Positions 53,504-64,000 of a DNA stretch of 64,000 bases are shown here, one piece after another (the stretch's first letter is position 1; each line of letters starts with the position of its first letter). A model generated the notes under the pieces. The model saw only the letters and a list, made by a program, of their open reading frames with translations. It was not told where the DNA came from and did no database searches. The translations under genes were made by a program, and so were the position numbers. This DNA comes from Sipunculus nudus (lineage: Eukaryota; Annelida; Sipuncula; Golfingiida; Sipunculidae): the NCBI GenBank assembly GCA_026874595.1, contig CM049314.1:75964300-76028299 (forward strand). Direction: 5' to 3'.

Positions 53504-54464
53504 CAAGGCCTACAGGCCTAATGCGAACCTGTGCATTGGGAAATACACCAGGTATAATGCTTCAATGCTGGACCATTACTTCTCATGTATATGAACAATG
53601 CAAGTATTAAAAATTTTGAATGAGAAACAATTACACAAACATCACTGCTGAAATTCTGGCATGGATGCACAGAACACAAAAATGATTGTAGCTGGCACCA
53701 CCAGTCTTGTATACAACGAAGCTATCAAAGATATATAGATATGCCCAATTTCAGACTGATATATCAAACCCCTCCTGAGAAATAAGCAGGGACACACTAT
53801 GCAAAAATTATTGTAGGTGGCACCACTTGTCTTATATACAACAAAGCTATTCGATATGTATAAATATGCCAAATTTCAGGCTGATATATCAAATACCTCT
53901 ATAGAAAGAAGCAGGCACATACACTGTGCAAAAGTCACTGTTGGTGGTGACACCTGTCTTGTGAACAAGAAAGCCATCAAAGACACATAGACAGGTCAAA
54001 ATATCATGCCAATACATCAAACTTACCTTGAGTCTGATGCATGGGGCTGACCAGGCTTAGGTGAGAAAGGCAGTTGCCCAGAGTGAACTGTGACAAATTT
54101 GCTGGCTCAGGCTACTGCACTGAGTGAACTCATGACCTGCACCTGGCTAGACTGAGTGAACTTTTGACCTTTACCTGGCTGCACTGAGTGAACTCTTAAA
54201 CTGTTGCATAATCTGACACAGTTGGCAGTCTTCTAAAGCTATAAATAGATCTAGGCTGAACTTTGGTGCCAAATCTGATGCAGTGGGCAGTCTGGCAACG
54301 CTATAATTAGGATGCAGCTACTTCACTGAGTGAACTCCTGACCTATACCTGGCTGCACTGAGTGAACTCTTGACCTGTTGCCTAATCTGATACAGTTGGC
54401 AGTCTGTCAAAGCTATAAATAGATCCAGACTGACCTTTGGCCTGTTCCCAAATCTGAAATAGTG
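53504..54464 (-). mobile_element. Family C element, uninterrupted copy
   Basis: Starts CAAGGCCTACAGGCCTAATG, then GCGAACCTGTGC, TAATGCTTCAATGCTGGACC and GAACACAAAAATGATTGTAG without a break at the site where family A is inserted at 8302. It continues through GGCACCACCAGTCTTGTATA modules and repeated ACCTGGCTGCACTGAGTGAAC units. Its right limit meets the MULE terminal repeat at 54465, so this copy may itself be cut by that transposon. Confidence 0.65.
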
Positions 54465-54720
54465 GGGTGTATCTAAAACCGGGAGATCTCAGGCCTAAGA
54501 TCGAAATGAAACCTGGAGATTGCAATATTTTAATTTATAGGGCAGTGATTCATATTAAACCTTCCCCGTATACTCTTTAATGACATCCGCATCTAATATG
54601 ATACTTAATTTGCAAGTGCACTAAGTATTAATTGAGTTATCCAAGGAAACCAGAGACGGAGACTTTCCTGCTCTGATATGTTATATCGTTCACGAGTCTG
54701 ATTGATTGGAACTGACAATA
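54465..54720. repeat. Left terminal inverted repeat of the MULE
   Basis: About 256 bp. Shared blocks with the right arm include TCATATTAAACCTTCCCC, ATATGATACTTAATTTGCAA, GAGTTATCCAAGG and GAGTCTGATTGATTGGAACT. Confidence 0.85.
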
Positions 54721-55569
54721 ATATATGTAAAGCTTCTAACTTGAATGTTAATTCATATAAATTTTATTTTCTGATATAAGATAAAATGATAAAAAGATAT
54801 TGATATGTATTTGATACGATATTGGTATATATATTTATTTATTATAATAAACTGTTTTAATAAACTAATTATATTTTCCAGCTGTGAAAAAACAGTGTAT
54901 CCAGTCAGAAAATGGTGCTGTGGCTAATTGACACATGACCACCAAAAATGTACCTGCCTCATAGCTGCATAATTTGTTTTAACTTTATAATAATTGCATT
55001 ATATTCTATTTAGTGGACCTCTGTATTTAAGCTCTTGGAATGCTTATTTTTAGCAGAGGGTACATATAAAGATGTCATCCTCCGATATATCTTAAAAGCT
55101 TCAGGTACATTAGCACAAATATTATGCCACCATATATCACACAATGAAGATGTTATCATATTTCCATTAAAATAGTCTTTATATTTGCATGGACAGTATT
55201 ATACTAACTCATAGTGCACATTTCTAACCTTGACAGGACGTTTTCCCTGAACTTTTGGAAACAGTGTGAACATTTTTTGCTCTTAACATTTTTCTAGATG
55301 GGTTCTCATTCTATATTCATCATTTACCCAATCACTAATTTTTATCATTTAACCAACTGTTCAGCCTATTGTTTAAACATTCAACTGTGTTGGCGATCGC
55401 ATATACCCCACAATCTGACTATTGTTCTGTAACACTGCAAACATTACTGAAACATGTCATTTAGATTGCTCCAAGTTGTAGATTTGGCAAAGCTGTATTT
55501 CAGTTGAAGAAGTAAGACTCTTTGCAGTCAAGGTATCTGTTGGTGCTTCTTTCCTATTTCTTAGACATT

Positions 55570-56160
55570 TAATTACAGCATTAAACGATTAAGCTCCGTT
55601 GTTGGTAACTCCGGGGGCACTGTCATGCATATACACGTTACACTCTTCTAAAATAGGCCTGCATTTCATTAAATTTGATTTTTGATGCTTATCAAAATAT
55701 TCACTTACAGTTTCATGCCAATTCAGGGAAAGATTCTAACAATTTCTTTCAAAGTCTGACAGGGAAGCAGTATGCAGAATATTGTTCAAATCGACTTTGC
55801 ATTCTGACCATTTCACGTAATCATCAGGTTTTTTAACAAACCTTGTTAAGTCGTTTTTAATGTGATTCCAGCAATGAAAAATTGGGACATTTGGCAGAAC
55901 GGTGGCAATAGCATTTTAGATTGCCCTTTCCCTGTCAACAACAAATGGAACACTACATTTCTTGAGGTTCGGTACACTATGAACGAGTGATCGCATAAAA
56001 TCCGAATGTTCATACAGCAGTTTTTTTTTACATGTACCATAAAAGCCTAAGGAATGAAAGTGGATTCTTTGAAAATTATACATCTGTAACAGATGGGTGA
56101 AACATACAAGCTGTATATCGATTGAAAGTTGTGTCAAATACACAGTATACTTCCTTGATG
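55570..56160 (-). pseudogene. Decayed MULE transposase fragment
   Basis: On the minus strand, pieces in two frames follow the MULE transposase plan. A YDTTFN phrase near 56115 holds the first catalytic aspartate. Then FVVDRERAI near 55919-55945 holds the second. VLPNVPIFHCWNHIKNDL follows, and near the end GVTNNGA is read. Stop codons TAA, TAG and TAA break the frame after RERAI, after FERNC and after NNGA. A frame change occurs near the T run at 56021-56029. The protein is not functional from this copy. The N-terminal part was not found. Confidence 0.75.
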
Positions 56161-56395
56161 CTTTTTGCAAGCAGAAGTTTGTAGAATTCTGATAAAATTT
56201 CAGGATGAGCCATGTATACAGGCCAAAATCGGCATACGTTTTAATTTCATAAACAAAATCTTTTAAGTCATGCGCTATTATGTTTGTATTGTAGTAGTCA
56301 TCATATATGTTTTCATTTGTCTTCTATTAACTTTAATAAAATTGTGTGATATAATACATAATGTGAAATTAATTAGGTAGCAGCGGGGCAATGAC

Positions 56396-56645
56396 AATTA
56401 AGAGAGAGAGAGGAAGAAAAGGAGAGGAGAATGGGTGATGGTAGGGGATACAGGGAAACAAATTAAGACTGTGGGTGAGTGTGTGTGTGGAGAGAAAGAG
56501 AGAGAGAGACACACACACACAGACAAAGAGAGACAGGAGGAGAGAGGAAGAAGAAGAAGAATGAGAGCTGGTAGGACATATTGGGAAACATATTAAGATT
56601 GTGTGTTGGAGAGAGAGCGAGAGAGAGAAAGAGAGAGAGGTAAAC
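56396..56645. repeat. GA/CA-rich microsatellite region inside the MULE
   Basis: Imperfect GAGAGA runs with GTGTGTGTG (about 56477) and CACACACA (about 56512). Frames through it read Ser/Leu runs and are not genes. Confidence 0.85.
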
Positions 56646-57597
56646 ACCCTTTGTATAACTATAGGGGCAAGAAAGTGGTACTGCTCATATTTTCAAAGTT
56701 TAAGGGGCTTCGTTAGTGGGCCGTACGATCAAAGGATAATAGGAATACAAGACTTCAAACAGCTACAAAAGATTAATTAGCCAAGGTCTCTTGGTCATCA
56801 CTGTCCGTACATAAACAATATTACTCCATAAATGAATTTGTTTGCCTTCAACTCAGCTGCGCAAAGGAAAGGAATGAGTTTATCATTTAATAGCCTAATG
56901 GGCCGTGTCTCTGGATGAGCCACACCATGAATTAGGTTTGCCCCTAATAACTGTGTACACAGCAGTACCTGCATGCCTGAAGCCCTTGCGCGCCGGGAAG
57001 AGAATCCATAATTAACTAATCAATTAACTTTGATGGTAGTATCCCCACGCTGCCCTATAAACCTATTAGAAATTAATCACAATATTATTTGTGAGGTGGT
57101 AGAACCAAGTAAAATGTTTATATTTATGTATCTATTTAAAATACTTCAGTTCTAAATAATTGCATTATTAAACCCGGTCTTATAGCCAAATAAGTAAACA
57201 ACAAATTTGACATAGTATTTTATATGTTTTATAATTTTGATATTTCAATTTAAAGTTAACCATATATTTGACATGCTATTTTATATGTTTTATAATTTCT
57301 ATATTTCCATATTTAATGCATACCCTTTATACCATTAAAAATAACGATCGTTGAGGGTAAGAAAATTTCAATATGTAAATATCAAATTAAACTATTTCAG
57401 ATTCAAACTATCAGTTGTTATCACATATTTTACTATAAAATTTATATTAAAAAAATAAAATATTTTATATAATATGCAAGAAAATATAATTACTTATAAA
57501 CATATTATAAACATTAAAGAGTTTTCAGAACTAGAAAATTTGTAAAGAGACTATATGACTAGTTTATTAAACAGATTTTTAAACAATATACATATTT

Positions 57598-57945
57598 TAT
57601 TGTCAGTTCCAATCAATCAGACTCTTAAACGATATATCAGAGCGGGAAAGTCAGACATGTAGATGGCGGCATCTGTTGTGATGAGTGGGAATCAGTGGGG
57701 AGCAGATCTCTGGAAAATATTGCTGTCCCTTGAAGATCTCCGGGTCGTCTCTGGGTGAGGTTCCCTTGGATAACTCAATTGATTATTTGTGCACTTGCAA
57801 ATTAAGTATCATATTCTATACGGATGCCATTAAGAAGTGTATGGGGAAGGTTTAATATGAATAGCTGCCTTATTAATTAAGATATTGCGTTTTCCGGGTT
57901 TTATTTTGATCTCGAGCCAGAGATCTCCGGGTTTTAGATACACCC
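57598..57945. repeat. Right terminal inverted repeat of the MULE, longer arm
   Basis: About 348 bp against 256 in the left arm. The extra part includes GATGGCGGCATCTGTTGTGA and GAAGATCTCCGGGTCG, which repeats the AGATCTCCGGG word of the tip. Either an insertion here or a deletion in the other arm. Confidence 0.85.
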
Positions 57946-58099
57946 ATGAAAACCACAAGGTGTCTTTTAAACAGTGACCAAGTATCAAGTAATTTTAATC
58001 TGTTTACACATTAATAAGCCATGATCTGTCAGACCATATTTTACGGCCAGTTTCGGCTGTTATGAGAAAATGGGACGGTGGCCGGTTTCGGCTGTTATG

Positions 58100-59336
58100 A
58101 GGGTTAAAGGTCTCAATAATAGAGAATAAAATGCTTAAACATTAAAAAAAATCCAGCTGGTGCCACAAGTCTGCAGAAACTGAGGAAACACTCCATCATC
58201 AATATGCATACAAAATCATGGTGATCAGAGCATTAATTGTTCAGAAAATTGTTATTTTGTATCCATTTTTAATTATTCTTGGAGGTATGTACGTTGCAGT
58301 GTTTTAGCTTGGAGGATATAACAGAGGAGGTAACAGAGACCTAATTTCAGGTTTCTTTAGTGAAATTTTGAGGAACTCTCAGGATGTCAACTTAGAAGAT
58401 TCTAGGTCGAAAGGTTAAATATTGTGCTTTGCTTTGGTATCACATTTTCAATTTTTCTGGGGGGTAATTAGTTGCTGGGGTAATCTGAGCCCCATAGCTC
58501 AGAGGAAAAGAGAAACAGAGACCTAATTTCAGGTTTCAAAAGAGACTTTTCATAGACCTCCCTGGATGTCATGTTAGAAGATTCAAGGTCCAATGGTTAT
58601 GATTTGTGCCCTGCTTTGGAATCAAATTTTCAATTATTTTGGGGGGTATACTTATTAGCCCCATAGCTCACAGAATATGGGTAACAGAAACCTAATTTCA
58701 GGTTTCAAAGGAGACTTTTCATAGACCTCCCTGGATGTTATGTTAGAAGATTCTAGGTCCAATAGTTATGATTTGTGCCGCGCTATGGTATCAAATTTTC
58801 AATTATTTTGTGGGGTACTTATTAGCCTAATAGCTCTAAGAATATGGGCAACAGAGATCTAATTTCAGCTTTCAAAGGAGACTTTTCATAGACCTCCCTG
58901 GATATAATGTTAGAATACTCTAGGTCCAATATTTATTATTTGTGCCGTGCTTTGGTATCAAATTTTCAATTATTTTGAGGGGTACTTATTAGCCCCATAG
59001 CTCGAAGAATATGGGTAAAAGAGATCTAATTTCATTTTCCAAAGGAGACTTTTCATAGACCTCCCTGGATATCATGTAAGAAGATTCTAGGTCCAATGGT
59101 TATGATTTGTGCCCTGCTTTGTTATCAAATTTTCAATTATTTAGGGGGGTACTTATTAGCCCCATAGCTTGGACATTATGGGTAACAGAGACCTAACAGG
59201 GACCTATGGACCTCCCTGGTTGTAAAGTTTGAAGATTCTAGGTCCAGTGGTTATGATTTGTGCCCTTTTAACAGATGAACAGACAGACAGACAGACGGTG
59301 GACAAAGGGTGATCGCTATAGCTCAGCTGAGCTAAA
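58100..59336 (-). mobile_element. Element with 168-bp tandem core and family A-type hairpin end
   Basis: Opens GTCTCAATAATAGAGAA and CAGCTGGTGCCACAAGTCTG. At about 58290-59270 a unit of about 168 bp repeats five to six times (GAGACTTTTCATAGACCTCC at 58543, 58712, 58879, 59046). It ends with CAGACAGACAGACGGTGG, AGCTCAGCTGAGCTAAAAG. Single-unit relatives are at 9600-9858, 17880-17970 and 41460-41712. A flexible core between constant ends is clear. Confidence 0.72.
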
Positions 59337-59490
59337 AGAAAATGGTGTCAATTCCTCTTTTTCTTGATAACATGTGCTTCCAGTTCCCAACAGAAGACTT
59401 TAAGTGGCAACATCATAACTGAATCTTTTTTGCAAATGCAGGCACTAATGAAGATGACTGCATGACACCATTGTTCTTCCGTATCTGTAA

Positions 59491-60903
59491 CAAGGGACCC
59501 ATGGGTCACATCGCTCAGCTGAATTTTGGAAAATATTAGTAATTGCAAAATATTTTTATTTCTTTTGGTTTTTCATGTATATTATCATTAGAAAAGCTAT
59601 GAGAAAATGGCCCTGCTAAAATGAAACTCTGTAAATTATAGAATAATGAACATGAGCTCAACCATTTAGTGATGCACCAAGGGAACAAAAAGGCCTAAGT
59701 TAAGTGTTATATAAAAGTAACATTTCATAAACAAATAACGTGTGAAGGTAATTAAATTTTCAAAAGTTAAATATATGGCCATATGAGTTAAAAATTAATC
59801 CTACAAAGTTTGACCAATATTCCTAATTTTTATACTAAGTTAACAGTGTTATTCACACCTAGGCCCCACCAACTTTAAGAGATATGAATGAAATGCTAAA
59901 AAGTATTTATATCTTCTTAAATCTTGTCAGTTAGCACTTACATTAGATCCTAATATTTTATCACATTTGAATATTAGGATTAAATTCCTGAAATATTTTT
60001 CTTTATAAAAATCAAAATTGTCCAAGTCTCATCAAAAAGAATTTATTTCACATTAAAATTATAAGATTCATCTTGTTTATTAGTCCGGTGTATTGAAGGG
60101 GTGGGTGGGGGGAGGTGTCTCCGTTGTTACTGCTCGTTGCTGAAAAAAATGTTAATTTTAAGATTCATCTAGTTCATAGTACAGGTCTGTCTACAGAATG
60201 GGGGGGGGGGGGGGTGGGGGGGAGAAAAAGGCTCCCAGTGGTATGGTATTAACTGCAGACAGCCTGATCAAGCTCAACTCAGTGGAGAGAGGGCTTGCCC
60301 TGGATTGCATAACATTATGCCAATTAACAGCCTGGGAAGCATATTGAGCTGCACTGAATGAGCCTCCAAAAAAATTCAATAACTAGCCTAATTTTGCAGC
60401 TTTTATTTTCAAATTTCAGATTTTAACAGATTAAATCCTTATGTGTACATGCTGTGAAAATTAAATCCACAGTACTTACAGGAAAAAAAAACGTGCTGTG
60501 GCCAAAGTTGGGCAAAATTTAAGGTACCAGTTTTTTATTTTTGCTAATATTTTAAAAAATTAAAAGATTTTGATCTAATTTTAGGTATACAATTTAATTT
60601 TGATTAATTAAAGTTATATTACTGGAAAAAAGTCCTTAGCTTTAGCTTAGTGGTTTTGATATTAGGCATTCCTGAAGTGTGAAAATAGGTTTTTAATAAA
60701 AAAGTGAGGTTTTTCCTTAATTTCTCAAAGGAACAAAGTCGCAAAGACCCAGTTTTCAGCTTGGTAGGAGATCTTGGGGACATCTTACATTATGCCGAAT
60801 TTTGGATTCCTAGGTCTTGTGGTTTCAAAACGTACCACATCTACGGACGGACAGACAATGGACTATGACTATAGCTCAGATGACTTATAGTCAGCTAAGC
60901 TAA
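59491..60903 (-). mobile_element. Family A-type element without TGACC modules
   Basis: Left CAAGGGACCCATGGGTCACA after AA, then CGCTCAGCTGAATTT. Right hairpin end CTCAGATGACTTATAGTCAG, then CTAAGCTAAAAG at about 60871-60903. About 1.4 kb. The interior has no tandem modules. It holds a G run at 60200-60221 and a phrase TGAAAATTAAATCCACAGTA also near 8040 and 17150. No coding. Confidence 0.55.
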
Positions 60904-62179
60904 AAGCTGTCTCATTGTTTATTGAACCTGTAAATTTGGGTTCAGCAAAATAGTTTTCCACTTTGGAACTGGTAAATGTGTACAAGCAGAAACTTTTGCA
61001 TCATCTGTATCTCTGTCTTTGAAACATCTAGAGCAAACTTGCTGGATATATTATCTAGTAAGGATTACGAATAATTGCAACTTTATGCATCACTGAACTT
61101 ATTTGGCAGCTGATAGACAGTTCCAGTCTTCTAATGGTCAACAAAAAGAAGCCAAACTGAAAGTGCAACCCTCCAAAGAGCAGCTTTGATCTCATGTAAA
61201 GATCATTTACCCTGCCCAGCCACAAACTGATTTCAGTGGTCCTTTAAAATGTATCAAGATATCTGCAGACTTCTAAACTAACAATTAAGGAACAGGAAAT
61301 TAAAATCAACTGTTGGATGTCTCATCATTTTGAATTTATAACCTGAGCTGTATACTTTAAATGTTATAAACATGAATTAAAGATGTCTTCATGAAGTTTG
61401 CACAGAAACATTTACTTATGTGACAACAGATTTCCTTCTGTCAGATAGAACTTAATAAAGGGCAAATTTACGGACACAATCACGTGCTGATCAATAAAAA
61501 AAAATAAATACCTTATAAAGCAATATTTGATAATGAAAGACTTATGTATGTGAATAATTAAGAGATTTATACAGTCATGTTTAAGTATACTGATCAAATG
61601 CCGGTGGTGTCACAAATAATTAATCATAGCCTTTGCTGGCTAAGTATTATCCAGGGAATCATTTATCTGCAAGGATTTTTCAGTTGTATACAAAGAAAAT
61701 CTTGATTTATTTAATGGTGATTTAATTGGTATTTATTAGAATAAATTGTCCATAACTGAGAAATATAATTTAAGAAAAAATATTTTTTATAAAGTTTGCA
61801 ATATACTGAAGTTTTTTGTAAATACACTGGGTCTAATTCAAAAGATAAAGTTATAATTAATTTTCTTAGAGAGGAATGATATTTTGCCACTGTCTGGTAT
61901 TATTTAACTGGTATCATACCTCCTGAAATTTTGTATCTCAGATCAATAAACATGACTGTGACAGAGTTAAAATGTGTTTTACTGAGTTTTTGAAGATTGT
62001 TATTTTAAAAAAATATTATGCTGTTTATGCTTTGCTTTGATGTGTTAATGAAATTAGACATTGCTACCTACATGTGCTACACATTTAAGTTAGATATGAA
62101 AAAAAAAATTTTGACCAAGTGGTATCACCAATTTGCCAAATTTACAGTGGAATGACTCAAATACTAATTATGAGCTCAC
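60904..62179. other. Intron of the lectin domain, distal part
   Basis: AT-rich, no exon or repeat boundary recognised. A phrase GTGGTATCACCAATTTGCC near 62119 is a faint echo of the GGTGCCACC motif. Confidence 0.5.
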
Positions 62180-62374
62180 CTATCCAAACATCATCTACTG
62201 CGGTGCTTATAATGATGGTATTGATGTAATTTCTTTCCTCGGTCGAGTGCACTGACAGAAGATCAGCATTTTCAACCTCGCACGCTGATTGTGCTGTTTC
62301 GTAGGATTTAGAGCTGGTAAACAGTTTATAGCAGTAACCTCCATTTCCGCTCCATCCTGATCCACACAAAGCAT
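62180..62374 (-). CDS. Exon encoding the N-terminal half of a C-type lectin domain
   Basis: 195 bp, phase 1 at both ends. The acceptor is AACACTTTTTCAG and the donor is ATAG|GTGAGC. The peptide includes CGSGWSGNGGYCYKLF, SACEVENADLLSVHSTEE and ends DDVWIG. These are the first lectin strands: C-x-x-x-W, CY-F, A-x-C-x-x-x-x-A-x-L-x-x-x-x-x-x-x-E and WIG. Joined to 50898-51086 across an 11-kb intron the sequence continues WIG|GLKDAE as expected. No start codon or signal peptide is seen, so the gene begins to the right of this window or in an exon I did not find. Confidence 0.93.
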
Positions 62375-62639
62375 CTGAAAAAGTGTTTTTTGGAGTCGCT
62401 TCCTAGATTATAACATCAACAGCAACCAGAGATCAATTATTAATCACTTTTGTTAATTTTGGAGAATCTCGTGAGCAATCATCAGTGAAAATTGGTTGAC
62501 CTCTTAGAGTATGAATTTCACAATTTTTCATAAATGATAACATATAGGTCTGTGTATACAGCCTCTCCATTGATATAAAGGCCTACCGTAAAACGGGGTT
62601 ACTTTGGCCCTTGAAGGGTAACTTTGGCCCACCTCAAAA
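62375..62639. other. Intron with a short GGGTTACTTTGGCCC repeat
   Basis: Near 62587-62632 CGTAAAACGGGGTTACTTTGG is followed by GAAGGGTAACTTTGGCCCAC, a short internal repeat. Nothing else recognised. Confidence 0.45.
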
Positions 62640-62830
62640 CAAGTGACCCATGGGTCATGACGCTCAGCTGACTGGGAAGAGATTGGCAAAAGGAAATTTT
62701 ATCATCTGAATGGTAGTATGTAACCATTCAACGGAAGCATCAAACAGATAAACCAACAGGCTGAGATTGTGTCTGTATTAATATATCTCAAAAATAGAGA
62801 AAAAATGCGTAAAGTTTAAAAAAAATATAG
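62640..62830 (-). mobile_element. Family F element with a single 96-bp unit
   Basis: CAAGTGACCCATGGGTCATG, CTCAGCTGACTGGGAAGAG and one copy of the CATTCAACGGAAGCATC unit followed by CTGTATTAATATATCTC. It is the one-unit counterpart of 17234-17790. Confidence 0.65.
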
Positions 62831-64000
62831 GGGCAATTCCATGAAAATAGGGACATGATGAGCAAAAAATTAATTTGTGTTTTGCATCCAGCAAAGGGCT
62901 TTAATCTGACCATAAGGCCCCTACCTTTATGAAACTAAATAAATTTATGGTTGAAACATACTCTGTCTGCAAGAATTTTGCACCCGTAAAAATGGCTAAA
63001 TTTAACAATGAAACTTTCTCAAAAACAGGTAATAATGAACTCCTTTATTTTCTAGAAACTAAATGGGTATTACTCTTCATACCATTCACTTTGTAATCAC
63101 TAGAGAATGAATTTTAGGCAGAAAGAAGCTTCAGCCCAACTGTTGAAGTGACTGGTCAGAAAGTCAGGGGTGACTTTGATCTTCATGGGTCATGTAACGT
63201 CCGTCACATTAATGTCAAACTATTTTTATTGTAGAAAAATTAGATGGAATTCTGAAATCACCTTTTTAATTCTCCTAGGTTTTGTCAAGACAAGGTGAAT
63301 AATATTAAGAGTCTGCTGGAAAGTATGACAAGTTTGATACAGCAGGCGATAAAAAACTGTAATGTCCGTCACATGTAACGTCCATCACGGGAAAATTGGG
63401 GTCTTGTAACATCCGTCACGCACCCAAAGAATCGAGAAATCATCAGCTGTTTTATCCTCTTTCAATTTTCTAGAACAAAGGATCGTTCCTTAAATCAAAT
63501 ATAGGTGGAGCTGCAGCATGGCAAAATTTACCCACAATGCACCGGTACTTCCTGTCATTTACAAGGTCAAGAAGACAACTTTTTATATTTCTTGATATTT
63601 AGTGAAACAGCCGCATTCTCAGTAAGGTTACCCTCCCGAGGCAGCGGAAATCTTGTGCATCTAAAGAAGCTACTGATTTTCCTGCTGCTGGGGGTGACTG
63701 TTTATGATACACTTAAACACCAGGAGGTGTGTCCTTGTATTGCAGCCAACCAAATGCCAGTTATCAAACACTCGACAGGCATCATGGCTCTGCCAATAGC
63801 TGCACTTCAAGTGCGCTTAAGTGCACTCAAGTGGTTACTCTTAGTAAAATTAGTCAAATTTTAATTGCTCCCTCTGCTTTGTTGCATCATCGACTGGTCA
63901 ATTATGACATTAAGATTATGTTAGCGTAGCCATGTATCCATTTGCCAGCAAAACGGAAACCAGCCAGCGAGGTGTGCACAGAGCCAATGTTGTAAAATTT
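62831..64000. other. Unassigned sequence with GTAACGTCCGTCAC motifs
   Basis: GTAACGTCCGTCAC or close variants occur at about 63193, 63361, 63375 and 63405. Two overlapping plus-strand frames (63505-63864 and 63729-63929) have no domain or splice context that I recognise and may be chance. No lectin-gene exon was found upstream of 62374. Confidence 0.45.

Larger units (their letters stand above)
54465..57945 (-). mobile_element. Mutator-like (MULE) DNA transposon with long terminal inverted repeats
   Basis: Left end GGGTGTATCTAAAACCGGGA, right end TCCGGGTTTTAGATACACCC. The inverted repeats extend over 54465-54720 and 57598-57945; inner ends are GGAACTGACAATA and TATTGTCAGTTCC. The right repeat carries about 92 extra bases (about 57653-57745). 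A decayed transposase lies inside on the minus strand. MULEs normally make 8-10 bp target duplications; the flanks here (GAAATAGTG and ATGAAAACC) show only a partial match, so the duplication has decayed or is absent. Total 3481 bp. Confidence 0.82.

Noticed and set aside
63505-63929. Two overlapping plus-strand frames of 119 and 66 codons
   Set aside because: No recognised domain, no splice or promoter context, and they overlap each other in different frames; left as unassigned sequence.

Overview
This is a eukaryotic window, AT-rich and intron-rich, dominated by transposable elements. It has no operons, ribosome binding sites or other bacterial features. Three things point to a mollusc, probably a bivalve. 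These are a lectin/discoidin/EGF mosaic gene, abundant short non-autonomous elements with internal tandem cores that resemble oyster pearl-type elements, and arrays of TGACCTTGACCTTTGACC. This assignment is inferred from repeat and gene style; no marker gene fixes the species.

Host gene: I see one gene on the minus strand covering nearly the whole window and open at the left edge. Reading 5' to 3' on the minus strand, the exons encode a C-type lectin domain (62374-62180 and 51086-50898), a complete F5/8 type C (discoidin) domain on three exons (32511-32354, 31161-31021, 27893-27755), an EGF-like domain (14556-14419), and the first two exons of a second discoidin domain (4998-4826, 3477-3298). 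The third exon of that second domain must lie left of position 1. All splice sites read as AG/GT, and every domain boundary is phase 1, so the exons can join in frame. A modular extracellular adhesion or recognition protein is the likely product. That all domains belong to one transcript is inferred from order, strand and phase.

Mobile elements in the introns: (1) a complete BEL/Pao LTR retrotransposon at 18598-26786, minus strand, with two 1286-bp LTRs, a 5-bp AGGGG target duplication and one in-frame TAG between protease and reverse transcriptase; (2) a Ty3/Gypsy element at 42653-50606, minus strand, with a Gag that has an RRM-like N-terminus and resembles PNMA proteins, and a UUUAAAC slippery site before pol; (3) a Mutator-like (MULE) DNA transposon at 54465-57945 with terminal inverted repeats of about 256 and 348 bp and a decayed transposase; (4) several families (here called A to F) of non-autonomous elements with terminal hairpins and CTAG or CTTG ends next to TT on the minus strand, which fit Helitron2/Helentron architecture. 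One A element sits inside a C element, and an uninterrupted C copy elsewhere gives the empty site.

Tandem arrays: a satellite at 1-1090 with TGACGTCA octamers, a minisatellite of about 150 bp at 29330-30345, one of about 71 bp at 31683-32302, one of about 96 bp at 17323-17790, one of about 168 bp at 58290-59270, and several AT, GA and G-run microsatellites.

No bacterial-style genes, rRNA or CRISPR were seen. The only tRNA-like signal is a weak A-box-like stretch. Most short open frames in this window fall within repeats and are not genes.
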